Below the pieces are notes generated by a model, which ran no database searches, was not told the DNA's origin, and saw nothing but the letters and a program-made list of their open reading frames with translations. The position numbers were made by a program, and so were the translations under genes. DNA of 64,000 nt from Sphaerochaetaceae bacterium (GTDB lineage: Bacteria > Spirochaetota > Spirochaetia > Sphaerochaetales > Sphaerochaetaceae): NCBI GenBank assembly GCA_028532765.1, contig JAQQAR010000093.1, positions 1-64,000 of the forward strand. Direction: 5' to 3'. Shown here piece by piece: positions 25,289-32,415 of this stretch; position 1 is the first letter of the stretch; each line of letters begins with the position of its first letter.

Positions 25289-26221
25289 ATGTGGGATACC
25301 TTGGTAAGTATTTTTCCCTATGCAATCGCCTATACGATTCCCATGTTGATGACCTCCCTTGGGGGTTTGTACAGTGAACGAAGCGGTGTCACCAACCTTG
25401 GGCTGGAAGGCTTGATGTTGGTTGGATACTTTGCGAGTGCCATTACGATCAAGATGAGTGAGGCAACCTTGGGTATCAACGCGCTACCCATAGGGCTGCT
25501 TGTAGGTGTTGCCGCTGGTGCAATCTTCAGCCTTCTCCACGCGTTTGCCTCGATCAACCTGAAGGCTGACCAGGTAATCAGTGGAACAGCAATCAATATG
25601 TTGGCAGCTGCCCTCACGGTATATCTTGCCAGAACCATCAGTGGAAGCGGAAACGTCCGTATTATGATGGGTATCGTTCGTGAGAATATCCCGTTCCTTT
25701 CAAAGATACCGATCATCGGACCTCTCTTCTTCAGCCAGTCCTACTGGACTACCTGGGTCTGTCTGATTATTTGGGGTCTCTCATGGATCCTGTTGTACAA
25801 GACCAGCTTTGGTCTTCGTCTCCGTGCTTGTGGTGAACACCCCTCTGCAGTTGCCTCAGCTGGAATCAATGTGCATAAGATGCGCTACTTCGGTGTTGCA
25901 ATGAGTGGTGCTCTTGCAGGTCTTGGTGGATCGGTGATTCTGATTACCTACTCAGGAGAGTTCAATGGTACGGTTGCCGGTCTCGGCTTTCTCTCCATTG
26001 CTGCCTTGATCTTTGGACAGTGGAAACCGTTGGGTATTCTTGGTGCAACATTCTTTTTTGGAATTGCAACAACAATTGCCAATGTCAGCCAGGTCATTCC
26101 TTCCTTGCAGGTGATTCCTCCTGTCTTCTTCAAGATTTTCCCGTATGTAGCCACCTTGTTGGCTTTGGTGCTATTCTCGAAAAATTCCGCTGCTCCGAAG
26201 GCAAGTGGAGAACCGTTCTAA
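25289..26221 (+). CDS. Nucleoside ABC importer permease 2
   Basis: A 310-residue YufQ-like permease with about eight hydrophobic segments. ERSGVTNLGLEGLMLVG is the family signature near the N-terminus and AGINVHKMRYFGVAMSGALAG the cytoplasmic coupling region. It pairs with permease 1 to form the channel for nucleosides captured by the BMP protein. AAGGAGGACAAGT precedes the ATG. Confidence 0.92.
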   Translation: MWDTLVSIFPYAIAYTIPMLMTSLGGLYSERSGVTNLGLEGLMLVGYFASAITIKMSEATLGINALPIGLLVGVAAGAIFSLLHAFASINLKADQVISGTAINMLAAALTVYLARTISGSGNVRIMMGIVRENIPFLSKIPIIGPLFFSQSYWTTWVCLIIWGLSWILLYKTSFGLRLRACGEHPSAVASAGINVHKMRYFGVAMSGALAGLGGSVILITYSGEFNGTVAGLGFLSIAALIFGQWKPLGILGATFFFGIATTIANVSQVIPSLQVIPPVFFKIFPYVATLLALVLFSKNSAAPKASGEPF

Positions 26222-26239
26222 TAGTCTCAGGAGGATTGT

Positions 26240-27070
26240 ATGGATACTTTAATGGATAAAATGCAGGAAGCTGCAATGTATATCACCTCTCGTATCGGAG
26301 AGGAGCCTGTTTCAATTGGTATGGTATTGGGTAGTGGACTTGGGGGGTTGGCTGATGAGCTGGAGGATGCTGTTGCCATATCCTATAAGGATATACCCCA
26401 TTTTCCTGTCTCCACAGTGTATGGCCATAAAGGTCGCTTAGTAGCTGGTATGCTGGAAGGTAAACGTGTGTTATGCATGCAGGGCCGCTTTCACTACTAT
26501 GAAGGGTATGGTATGGACCAGGTGGTCTTTCCCATCCAGGTGATGCATGCCCTCAGTATTGAACAGCTCTTGGTAACCAATGCTGCCGGTGGAGTGAATG
26601 AATCCTACAAGCCGGGCGATTTGATGCTGATCAGTGACCACATCAAATTGATTGCCGACAGCCCTATGCGTGGGCCCAATTATGAGAGTCTTGGGGAACG
26701 ATTCTTTGATATGACCAATGCCTATGACAAGCAGTTGTGTGCCTTGGCAAGGGAGGAAGCGAAAAAACAAGCTATTTCCTTGCAGGAAGGGGTCTATATG
26801 TTCTTTGCAGGGCCATCGTATGAGACTCCAGCTGAAATTCGTGCAGCAAGGACGCTCGGAGCAGATGCAGTGGGAATGTCCACGGTACCTGAAGCAATTG
26901 CTGCAAGCCATATGCGTATGAAAGTGCTGGGGATCAGTTGCATCACCAATATGGCATCAGGAATCCTGGACCAGCCGCTGAGTCATACCGAGGTCATGGA
27001 GACAGGCGACCAGGTGAAGGAAGCCTTTACTTCCCTGGTTCGCAGTGTGACAAAGGTCTGGCCTGTATGA
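26240..27070 (+). CDS. punA: Purine nucleoside phosphorylase (PNP-II, trimeric type)
   Basis: A 276-residue enzyme that splits inosine or guanosine with phosphate into base and ribose 1-phosphate. GSGLGG (31-36), H63, RFHYYEG (83-89), NAAGG (114-118), YETPAEIRA and CITNMASG are the phosphate- and purine-site motifs of the trimeric family; the Glu and Asn of the latter two read the 6-oxopurine. AGGAGG precedes the ATG. Its position directly after a nucleoside importer gives a full uptake-and-salvage unit. The stop overlaps the next start as ATGA. Confidence 0.93.
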   Translation: MDTLMDKMQEAAMYITSRIGEEPVSIGMVLGSGLGGLADELEDAVAISYKDIPHFPVSTVYGHKGRLVAGMLEGKRVLCMQGRFHYYEGYGMDQVVFPIQVMHALSIEQLLVTNAAGGVNESYKPGDLMLISDHIKLIADSPMRGPNYESLGERFFDMTNAYDKQLCALAREEAKKQAISLQEGVYMFFAGPSYETPAEIRAARTLGADAVGMSTVPEAIAASHMRMKVLGISCITNMASGILDQPLSHTEVMETGDQVKEAFTSLVRSVTKVWPV

Positions 27071-27531
27071 ACATCCAGACACTGATAGAGCAATTGGGTC
27101 TGGAACCTCTTCCAGGGGAAGGTGGATTCTTTAAACGGGTTCACTCTTTCATGGAGCAGGACCGCTTGCTTGGCAGTGTCATCTACTATCTGGTCACCGA
27201 AGAGAGTTACTCCTCTCTCCACTATCTCTCTACTGATGAGGTATGGTTTCTTCTTGAGGGTGATTCCTTGGAGCAGCTGGTACTCAATAGTGATGGTAGT
27301 CATGAAATACGTCTGTTGGGACCGGCTAGTGAGGGGAGCCAGCCTCTCTCCATAGTGCGGGGAGGGTGTTGGCAGGGAACCAAACTCCGAGGAAGCCAAG
27401 GTTGGGCTTTATGTGCAACTACCATGTGCCCTTCCTTCGAGCAGAGTGTTTACAGGCAAGGTACTGCAGAACTGGAGGGTGAGTATCCACAGTGTCCTGA
27501 TATAAGAAGATTCTTAGCGAAGGAGGAGTGA
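27067..27531 (+). CDS. DUF985 cupin protein
   Basis: A 154-residue cupin_5 (DUF985) protein: LEPLPGEGGFFKRVH at the N-terminus, SVIYYLVTEESYSSLHYL, and GGCWQGTKL in the second half are typical. The family is predicted to be a small sugar- or nucleotide-binding cupin without established reaction. An upstream in-frame start lies in punA and is rejected because the ATG at 27067 overlaps the punA stop. Placed in the nucleoside operon, it may act on ribose phosphates; this is a guess. Confidence 0.82.
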   Translation: MNIQTLIEQLGLEPLPGEGGFFKRVHSFMEQDRLLGSVIYYLVTEESYSSLHYLSTDEVWFLLEGDSLEQLVLNSDGSHEIRLLGPASEGSQPLSIVRGGCWQGTKLRGSQGWALCATTMCPSFEQSVYRQGTAELEGEYPQCPDIRRFLAKEE

Positions 27532-28232
27532 TGCGCTGTATTCTAGTGAGCGGAGGAACCAGTACCTTGGGCAGGGCAATCTGTGAACGATTTGTCAAGG
27601 CAGGGGAGCGGGTGTACTGCGGTTATGCATCAAACAGGGAAACCGCTGATGAATTGGCAGCTTCCTATGGCACCTCCTTGGTCCCTCTCCATCTCGATAT
27701 CCAGGATGCAGGAAGTATTGCTTCATCACTCCAGGAACTGGAAGGGCTTGATGTCTTGGTGAACAACAGCGGGGTGTTTTCTGTTTTCACCCCAACTGAG
27801 TTGTTGGAATCTGAGTGGAGACGTATCTTTGACATCAATGTAACAGGTCTATTCAGGCTGACCCAGCAGTGTATCCCGTTACTCAGGGAAAGAAAGGGAA
27901 GTATTGTCAATATTGCAAGTATCAATGCGCTTCATCCTGGATTTGGTGGTACGAGCCATTATGATGCATCAAAAGGGGCAGTAGTTGCATACACGAAAAG
28001 TCTGGCAAAGGAACTGGGTCCTTCAATCCGTGTAAATGCGGTAGCTCCAGGGTTGTTGAAGGCTCCTTATCTTGATGATGCGAATCCATTGAAACAACAC
28101 TATGAAGAGCGCTCCTTGCTCCACTCACTGGTAGATCCAGGAGAGGTGGCGAAGGTGGTGCAATTATTGTCTGACTGCAGTGCGATGACTGGTGAGCTGG
28201 TCGGCGTTGACTGCGGATATCTCATGGGGTGA
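27531..28232 (+). CDS. Short-chain dehydrogenase/reductase
   Basis: A 233-residue SDR. The nucleotide loop reads VSGGTSTLGRAI (a variant of TGxxxGxG), NNSG is present, and the catalytic Ser and Tyr/Lys lie in NIASINALHPG and YDASKGA. The C-terminus ends in DCGYLMG as in FabG-like enzymes. It starts at the ATG within the DUF985 stop (TGATG) with AGGAGG four bases upstream; a GTG three bases earlier is too close to the site. Substrate unknown; in-operon placement suggests a sugar derivative. Confidence 0.88.
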   Translation: MRCILVSGGTSTLGRAICERFVKAGERVYCGYASNRETADELAASYGTSLVPLHLDIQDAGSIASSLQELEGLDVLVNNSGVFSVFTPTELLESEWRRIFDINVTGLFRLTQQCIPLLRERKGSIVNIASINALHPGFGGTSHYDASKGAVVAYTKSLAKELGPSIRVNAVAPGLLKAPYLDDANPLKQHYEERSLLHSLVDPGEVAKVVQLLSDCSAMTGELVGVDCGYLMG

Positions 28233-28234
28233 GT

Positions 28235-28954
28235 ATGAAAATACTGTGTATTTCAGATGAGACAGACCCATTGGTATACTCCAAGAATATTTCCAGCCGA
28301 TATGCGGATGTCGATGTTGTGATCTCAGCAGGCGATCTCCCTCTCAAATATTATGAGTTCATTATCTCGAGCCTGAACAAGCCCCTGTTCTTTGTGTTTG
28401 GGAACCATAATCTCGAGTATCTGCATCAATTCGTTGAACAGTCACCCCTTCTCTCCCAGTATGGCTACAACAAGGATGGAAAGGTACAAACCTTGCCTCC
28501 TTTTGGTGGTGGGGACTTTGCAGATGGTAAGGTATTATATGACAAGAAGCATGGCCTGATCATTGCCGGCCTTGGTGGTTCCATGCGCTACAACAAGGGA
28601 GCACACCAATACTCTGAGCGGGAGATGTTTTTCAGGATGCTGAAAATGGTCCCGAAACTATTGTTCAACCGTTTATTCAGGGGGAGGTGGGTCGATATCC
28701 TGCTCACCCATGCAGCCCCTCTTGGCCTTGGCGATGATACCGATCGTTGTCACCAAGGGTTTTCCACTTTTTTGACTTTCATGCAATGGTTCAAGCCTAG
28801 GTACTTGCTTCATGGCCATATTCATCTGCATGATATGAATGCCAACCGACATCATGTGTACAAACAGACCAAGGTCATCAATATTTTTCAGAACTACATA
28901 CTGGATGACCCTGCACTAGGAAAGGGGAGAGAAGATGGTAAAAATGGGCGTTGA
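28235..28954 (+). CDS. Calcineurin-like metallophosphoesterase with altered first motif
   Basis: A 239-residue phosphoesterase. Motifs AGDLP, GNHN, THAAP and HGHIH are all present, but the first block is CISDETDP, lacking the usual His of DxH. Related bacterial proteins with this variant are predicted phosphodiesterases or nucleotidases. GGGGTGAG precedes the ATG at 28235; a GTG six bases upstream overlaps the SDR stop. The gene's last 20 bases overlap the next gene. In this operon a nucleotide-type substrate would make sense but is not shown. Confidence 0.8.
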   Translation: MKILCISDETDPLVYSKNISSRYADVDVVISAGDLPLKYYEFIISSLNKPLFFVFGNHNLEYLHQFVEQSPLLSQYGYNKDGKVQTLPPFGGGDFADGKVLYDKKHGLIIAGLGGSMRYNKGAHQYSEREMFFRMLKMVPKLLFNRLFRGRWVDILLTHAAPLGLGDDTDRCHQGFSTFLTFMQWFKPRYLLHGHIHLHDMNANRHHVYKQTKVINIFQNYILDDPALGKGREDGKNGR

Positions 28955-29852
28955 TCTGAGTTCCCAGACAAATGAGGACTTTGAAAAAGCTCGTTCCAGA
29001 GGAAGAATGCAATCTTTGCTCAGCAGCTTGGCATGGAAAAACTCAGATCTCTTGAGTTTTTATGCGGTAACCGAGTTGTTGAAACCCAAGAATGAGACAT
29101 ATAGGGGAATGAGAACCATTCCTGTAAACCAGATAATTGGAAGCGAAGGAAGGTACCAGGACTTTTCCATGGCTTTCTATCCGAAGAAGGAACTGCTCAG
29201 AGCCCGATGGAGAAGCATTGACCGGGCAACAAAGGAGTATGTAATTCTTCCTCCCATCTCTGTCTATAAACTTGGACAGTGGTACTTTGTGCGGGACGGG
29301 AACCATCGTGTCTCGGTTGCAAAGACCCAAGGTGTCGAATTCATCGATGCAGAGGTTGTTGAACTGGATAGCCAGATTCCCTTGGAAGCTGGACTGACCA
29401 TGAAGGGCTTACGTAAGCGGGTGGTTGACTATGAGAGAGAGCGGTTCATCTCCCAGTACAATACAACCTATCTACCGATGGATGAGATTCTCTTCACCTC
29501 ACCGGGTTCCTACCCGGAGATGGTTAATCATATCTTGGTCCATAAATACTATCTCAATGAAGGAAAGGAAGAGGAAATCAGCTTTGAAGAAGGAGCTAAA
29601 TCCTGGTACGAGAATGTCTACCGTCCTATTGTTGAGGAAGTACAACGGGCACGATTGCTTGCATCATTTCCCGGGAATACCGAGGCTGACCTGTATATGT
29701 GGATTGTGCGTCACTGGGATAACCTCAAGCATATGAGTGGTAGCCAAGAGGTGAGCATAGAGAGTGCCACCCACGACTATAAGACCCGTTATGGACGGGG
29801 TCGGTTAGTACGCTGGGTTAATTGGATTCGATACTTCTTCTCCAAGGATTAA
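28935..29852 (+). CDS. ParB/Srx-fold-like protein of unknown function
   Basis: A 305-residue cytoplasmic protein. VRDGNHRVSVAKTQG (119-133), preceded by the strand PISVYKLGQWYF, is the core of ParB-like nucleotide-binding folds (compare the GxxR(R/S) box), and the region LPMDEIL plus a helical C-terminus follow. Related proteins are annotated as transcriptional regulators or DUF4032-like, without tested function. GGGGAGAG precedes the ATG, which lies inside the phosphoesterase gene, indicating coupling. It ends the run and is followed by a hairpin. Confidence 0.65.
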   Translation: MVKMGVDLSSQTNEDFEKARSRGRMQSLLSSLAWKNSDLLSFYAVTELLKPKNETYRGMRTIPVNQIIGSEGRYQDFSMAFYPKKELLRARWRSIDRATKEYVILPPISVYKLGQWYFVRDGNHRVSVAKTQGVEFIDAEVVELDSQIPLEAGLTMKGLRKRVVDYERERFISQYNTTYLPMDEILFTSPGSYPEMVNHILVHKYYLNEGKEEEISFEEGAKSWYENVYRPIVEEVQRARLLASFPGNTEADLYMWIVRHWDNLKHMSGSQEVSIESATHDYKTRYGRGRLVRWVNWIRYFFSKD

Positions 29853-29858
29853 AGAAGA

Positions 29859-29882
29859 GAGGGAAGCATTTCTGCTTCCCTC
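29859..29882. terminator. Bidirectional terminator
   Basis: GAGGGAAGCA and TGCTTCCCTC form a perfect 10-bp stem with loop TTTC between the convergent ends of the nucleoside operon and the flavodoxin gene. An AAAGAAGA tract on the left gives a T-rich tail for the minus strand. Confidence 0.75.
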
Positions 29883-29893
29883 AACTCGACTTC

Positions 29894-30484
29894 TTACTCT
29901 TGTATGTAGGCACTGAGCGTGTCAGCGTACACTTCCATCTCCTTGCCAAGACGATCGCTTGGTCGAATGGCTCCTTCCTTTCCTGCAAGGTGGACAATTC
30001 CTGAAACTGGCTGGTCACAGAAATCCAGTTCGTCATGCACCCCAAACGGGATATGGAGCATTCCCATTGACTGTGCCCAATAGATCATGGCTGTAAGGGT
30101 ATGTGCACCTTCACAGGTTGAGTTCGAGCAACTGGTGAAGCAGGCGAAGAACTTTGTTTCCAGGCTCTTGTCCTTGCTTAGGGAGAGCGTAGTATCCAGG
30201 AAGGTCTTCATCTCTGCTGAAATATTTCCAAATCTTGTCGGACTGCCTAGAATGATCATATCACTCTTGAGCAGAGTCGAAGTGCTGACAATAGGAAGAG
30301 CAAGAATATCTTCGTAATAGTCGTTGGTAGTCTCTTGCGTATTTGCCCAGATGTGCAGATCAGGGTCATCAACTCGGTAGAGGCGTGCATCGACATTTCG
30401 TTCAGCCATGAGTTCCTTCAGATAGGACCCGATAATATAACAATTGCCACTTACGCTATGAATTATGATGGAACAACGCTTCAT
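29894..30484 (-). CDS. Flavodoxin-family NAD(P)H reductase
   Basis: A 196-residue flavodoxin-fold protein. IIIHSVSGNCYIIGSYL is the FMN-phosphate loop region, and GSPTRFGNISAEMKTFLD (about 80-97) is the WrbA/FMN-reductase signature. It should bind FMN and reduce quinones, iron complexes or act as electron carrier. Usual family length. On the minus strand a TATAGT -10 box lies about 35 bases upstream of the ATG, and GTGAGG is the ribosome binding site. No partner genes. Confidence 0.82.
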   Translation of the reverse strand: MKRCSIIIHSVSGNCYIIGSYLKELMAERNVDARLYRVDDPDLHIWANTQETTNDYYEDILALPIVSTSTLLKSDMIILGSPTRFGNISAEMKTFLDTTLSLSKDKSLETKFFACFTSCSNSTCEGAHTLTAMIYWAQSMGMLHIPFGVHDELDFCDQPVSGIVHLAGKEGAIRPSDRLGKEMEVYADTLSAYIQE

Positions 30485-30554
30485 GTGTAGACCTCACTTG
30501 TTTTGTTCTTACCTTAACTATACTACACAAAGCCCTGTTCGTGGGAAAAATGGT

Positions 30555-31334
30555 TCAACACCAGGCAGTGTAGAGGCCGTTACGCTCATCAACAAAGACA
30601 TTTGCTCCATATACATCTGAGAGCAAGTCCTCTCTCAGAATATCTTTCTTTTCTCCATCTGCAACGATCTTTCCCTCTTTCATGACCACAATTCTTCTGA
30701 TCGCTGGGATGATCTCGCTCAACTCATGAGTTGCCAGGATGATGGTCTTGCCTGCCTGATCGAGGGCTTCAAGGGTCTTCCTGTATTGATGACGGCTGGG
30801 AAAGTCCAGGTTTGAGACGGCTTCATCGAGGAGCATCACCTGAGGGTCATGTACGCTTGCACGACAGAGAAGAATCCTTCTTGCCTCTCCGCTGGAGAGC
30901 CGATTCATCTGTTTGTCCTTCAGATGCCATACACCGTAGCGGCGCATCACAGTTTCAACGATATCAATCTGTTCTTGGGTAATCTGGTGGTGAAAATCAA
31001 GTCCGATGGAGCTGAAAAAGCCAGATATGGCTATTTCCCAAGCCCGATAGGTGGAGTTGCACAAATACTGGATTGTTTGGCTTACAATGCCCATATGCTG
31101 ACGTAGTTGCAGGACCTGCCATCGCTCTTTACCAAAGAGGATTCGCCTTGTCTGCTCACTGTACAGCGGATGGATCTCTTCACTGATAACCTGCACCAAG
31201 GTACTTTTCCCTGCACCGTTTGGTCCTATGATGGCCACGTGTTCGTTGTTGAACACAGAGAATGAGACATCATTCAGAATCGGGGTTCCCTGCCGTCGTA
31301 CTGTGGCATGTTCGAGGCGTATGATCTCTTCCAT
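30555..31334 (-). CDS. Orphan ABC ATPase (ModF/YlmA-like)
   Basis: A 259-residue single ABC domain: Walker A GPNGAGKST, Q-loop GIVSQTIQ, signature LSSGEARR, Walker B VMLLDEAVSNLD (Ala where Pro usually stands) and H-loop THELSE. No permease or binding protein adjoins, and the C-terminus GANVFVDERNGLYTAWC resembles the ModF/YlmA group, whose role is unclear. GGAGG seven bases before the ATG lies within the upstream gene's terminator stem. A strong promoter precedes it. Confidence 0.8.
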   Translation of the reverse strand: MEEIIRLEHATVRRQGTPILNDVSFSVFNNEHVAIIGPNGAGKSTLVQVISEEIHPLYSEQTRRILFGKERWQVLQLRQHMGIVSQTIQYLCNSTYRAWEIAISGFFSSIGLDFHHQITQEQIDIVETVMRRYGVWHLKDKQMNRLSSGEARRILLCRASVHDPQVMLLDEAVSNLDFPSRHQYRKTLEALDQAGKTIILATHELSEIIPAIRRIVVMKEGKIVADGEKKDILREDLLSDVYGANVFVDERNGLYTAWC

Positions 31335-31341
31335 AAAAAAT

Positions 31342-31381
31342 CCTCCACGGCGACTATAGCACAGTGGAGGTGTTTTGCCAA
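31342..31381 (-). promoter_or_regulatory. Promoter interleaved with a terminator-like hairpin
   Basis: On the minus strand TTGGCA (31381-31376) and TATAGT (31358-31353) are 17 bp apart. The same stretch holds CCTCCAC and GTGGAGG (7-bp stem, 15-base loop) followed by ATTTTTT, a terminator for the upstream GntR gene whose right arm supplies the ribosome binding site of the ABC gene. Confidence 0.6.
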
Positions 31382-31393
31382 AGACAAGGATAC

Positions 31394-32146
31394 TTATGCA
31401 TAGGACGCAATTGCATCCTCATCAGGATAGTGGTCCATGACCTTCTTCTCCAGGGTGGTCAGTGTTACCAGTACCAAAGCCACAGCCAGATCTGTCTGCC
31501 CATTCTGGAGAGCTTCACAAAGGTACGTATAGTCCTTTGAGCGCTTCTCCATCTGTGATGGGGTGAATTTGATTGAGGTCATGGCAGTGTCGAGCATGGG
31601 TGAGAGATTGCTGTAGATGGTGGAGAGAATCTGGTTCCCGTTTGCGTAGACAAGGGTACGATGAAACTCTGCTTCAGCATTGTTGAAGCTCTTCAACGCC
31701 TGTGCATCCCTATGGAGTATTGAGGGTACTGCTGCTTCCATCTTATGGCTTGCACTCCACAGCTGCGCTAGATACTCCTCTCTATTTTCCAGACGTGTAA
31801 ACTCTCTTGCTGCACTGGTGGCAACGGTAATCCTTACCTGCATCAGGTTGCGCATCAGCTTTGCATGACTGATCTTGCTGTTGACGATTGATGTGGATAT
31901 TGACTCCACATATTGGTTGAGACTGTTGCTTCTTACCTGGGCTCTCCGCCCCTGCATGATAACCACCAAGCCCTTTGCTTCAAGAAGTTTTAGAGCCTCC
32001 CTGATCGGTCGGCTTGAAGTGTTGAACTTCTGGGCAAGCATCTGTTGGGAAGGGAGGAACGAGCCACTTTTGATTCGTTTATCAAGAATCATCTCTTCCA
32101 AGGCGGCAGCAACTCTTGCTGTCTTTGTCTGGGCTATATATTCCAT
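31394..32146 (-). CDS. GntR-family (FadR/FCD) regulator 1
   Basis: A 250-residue regulator. The N-terminal winged HTH contains PSQQMLAQKFNTSSRPIREA and the conserved stop-wing MQGRRAQV; the C-terminal helical FCD-like domain ends LQNGQTDLAVALVLVTLT. It is a clear paralog of the regulator at 34693-35433, and the two flank a sucrose-phosphate-synthase-like gene. M7 (ATG ending at 32146) has AAGGAAG seven bases upstream and is preferred to M1 at 32164. A palindrome overlaps its -10 box. Ligand unknown, probably a carboxylate or sugar acid. Confidence 0.85.
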   Translation of the reverse strand: MEYIAQTKTARVAAALEEMILDKRIKSGSFLPSQQMLAQKFNTSSRPIREALKLLEAKGLVVIMQGRRAQVRSNSLNQYVESISTSIVNSKISHAKLMRNLMQVRITVATSAAREFTRLENREEYLAQLWSASHKMEAAVPSILHRDAQALKSFNNAEAEFHRTLVYANGNQILSTIYSNLSPMLDTAMTSIKFTPSQMEKRSKDYTYLCEALQNGQTDLAVALVLVTLTTLEKKVMDHYPDEDAIASYA

Positions 32147-32210
32147 TTCAACTTCCTTATCCATGTTGTAAGTTTGAAAGATGTCATACGTACTAAGTTT
32201 TTACTTGGGT

Positions 32211-32224
32211 TTACTATACAGTAA
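32211..32224. promoter_or_regulatory. Palindrome over the GntR 1 promoter
   Basis: TTACTATACAGTAA has perfect 5-bp arms (TTACT/AGTAA). It overlaps the -10 TATAGT of a minus-strand promoter whose -35 TTGCAA lies 17 bp upstream. Position fits autoregulation by the adjacent GntR protein. Confidence 0.5.
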
Positions 32225-32366
32225 TATGTAATTGTTTGCAATACCTATATATCAAAAATTTTATAGATGACATTAGTTGTATTTACTTATTTATATTTCC
32301 TGTTAAAACATAAACATAAGACACAAGATAGAAAAGGTTCTTACGTACCTTTAACATACAAATGTA

Positions 32367-32394
32367 AGAAGGTCCTTCCAAAGAAGGACCTTCT
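32367..32394 (-). terminator. Hairpin after the sucrose-phosphate-synthase gene
   Basis: AGAAGGTCCTTC and GAAGGACCTTCT form a perfect 12-bp stem with loop CAAA. On the minus strand it is followed by TTACATTTG, a modest T-rich tail. Confidence 0.7.
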
Positions 32395-32415
32395 GAGAAG
32401 AGAAAATGCGTGGAA

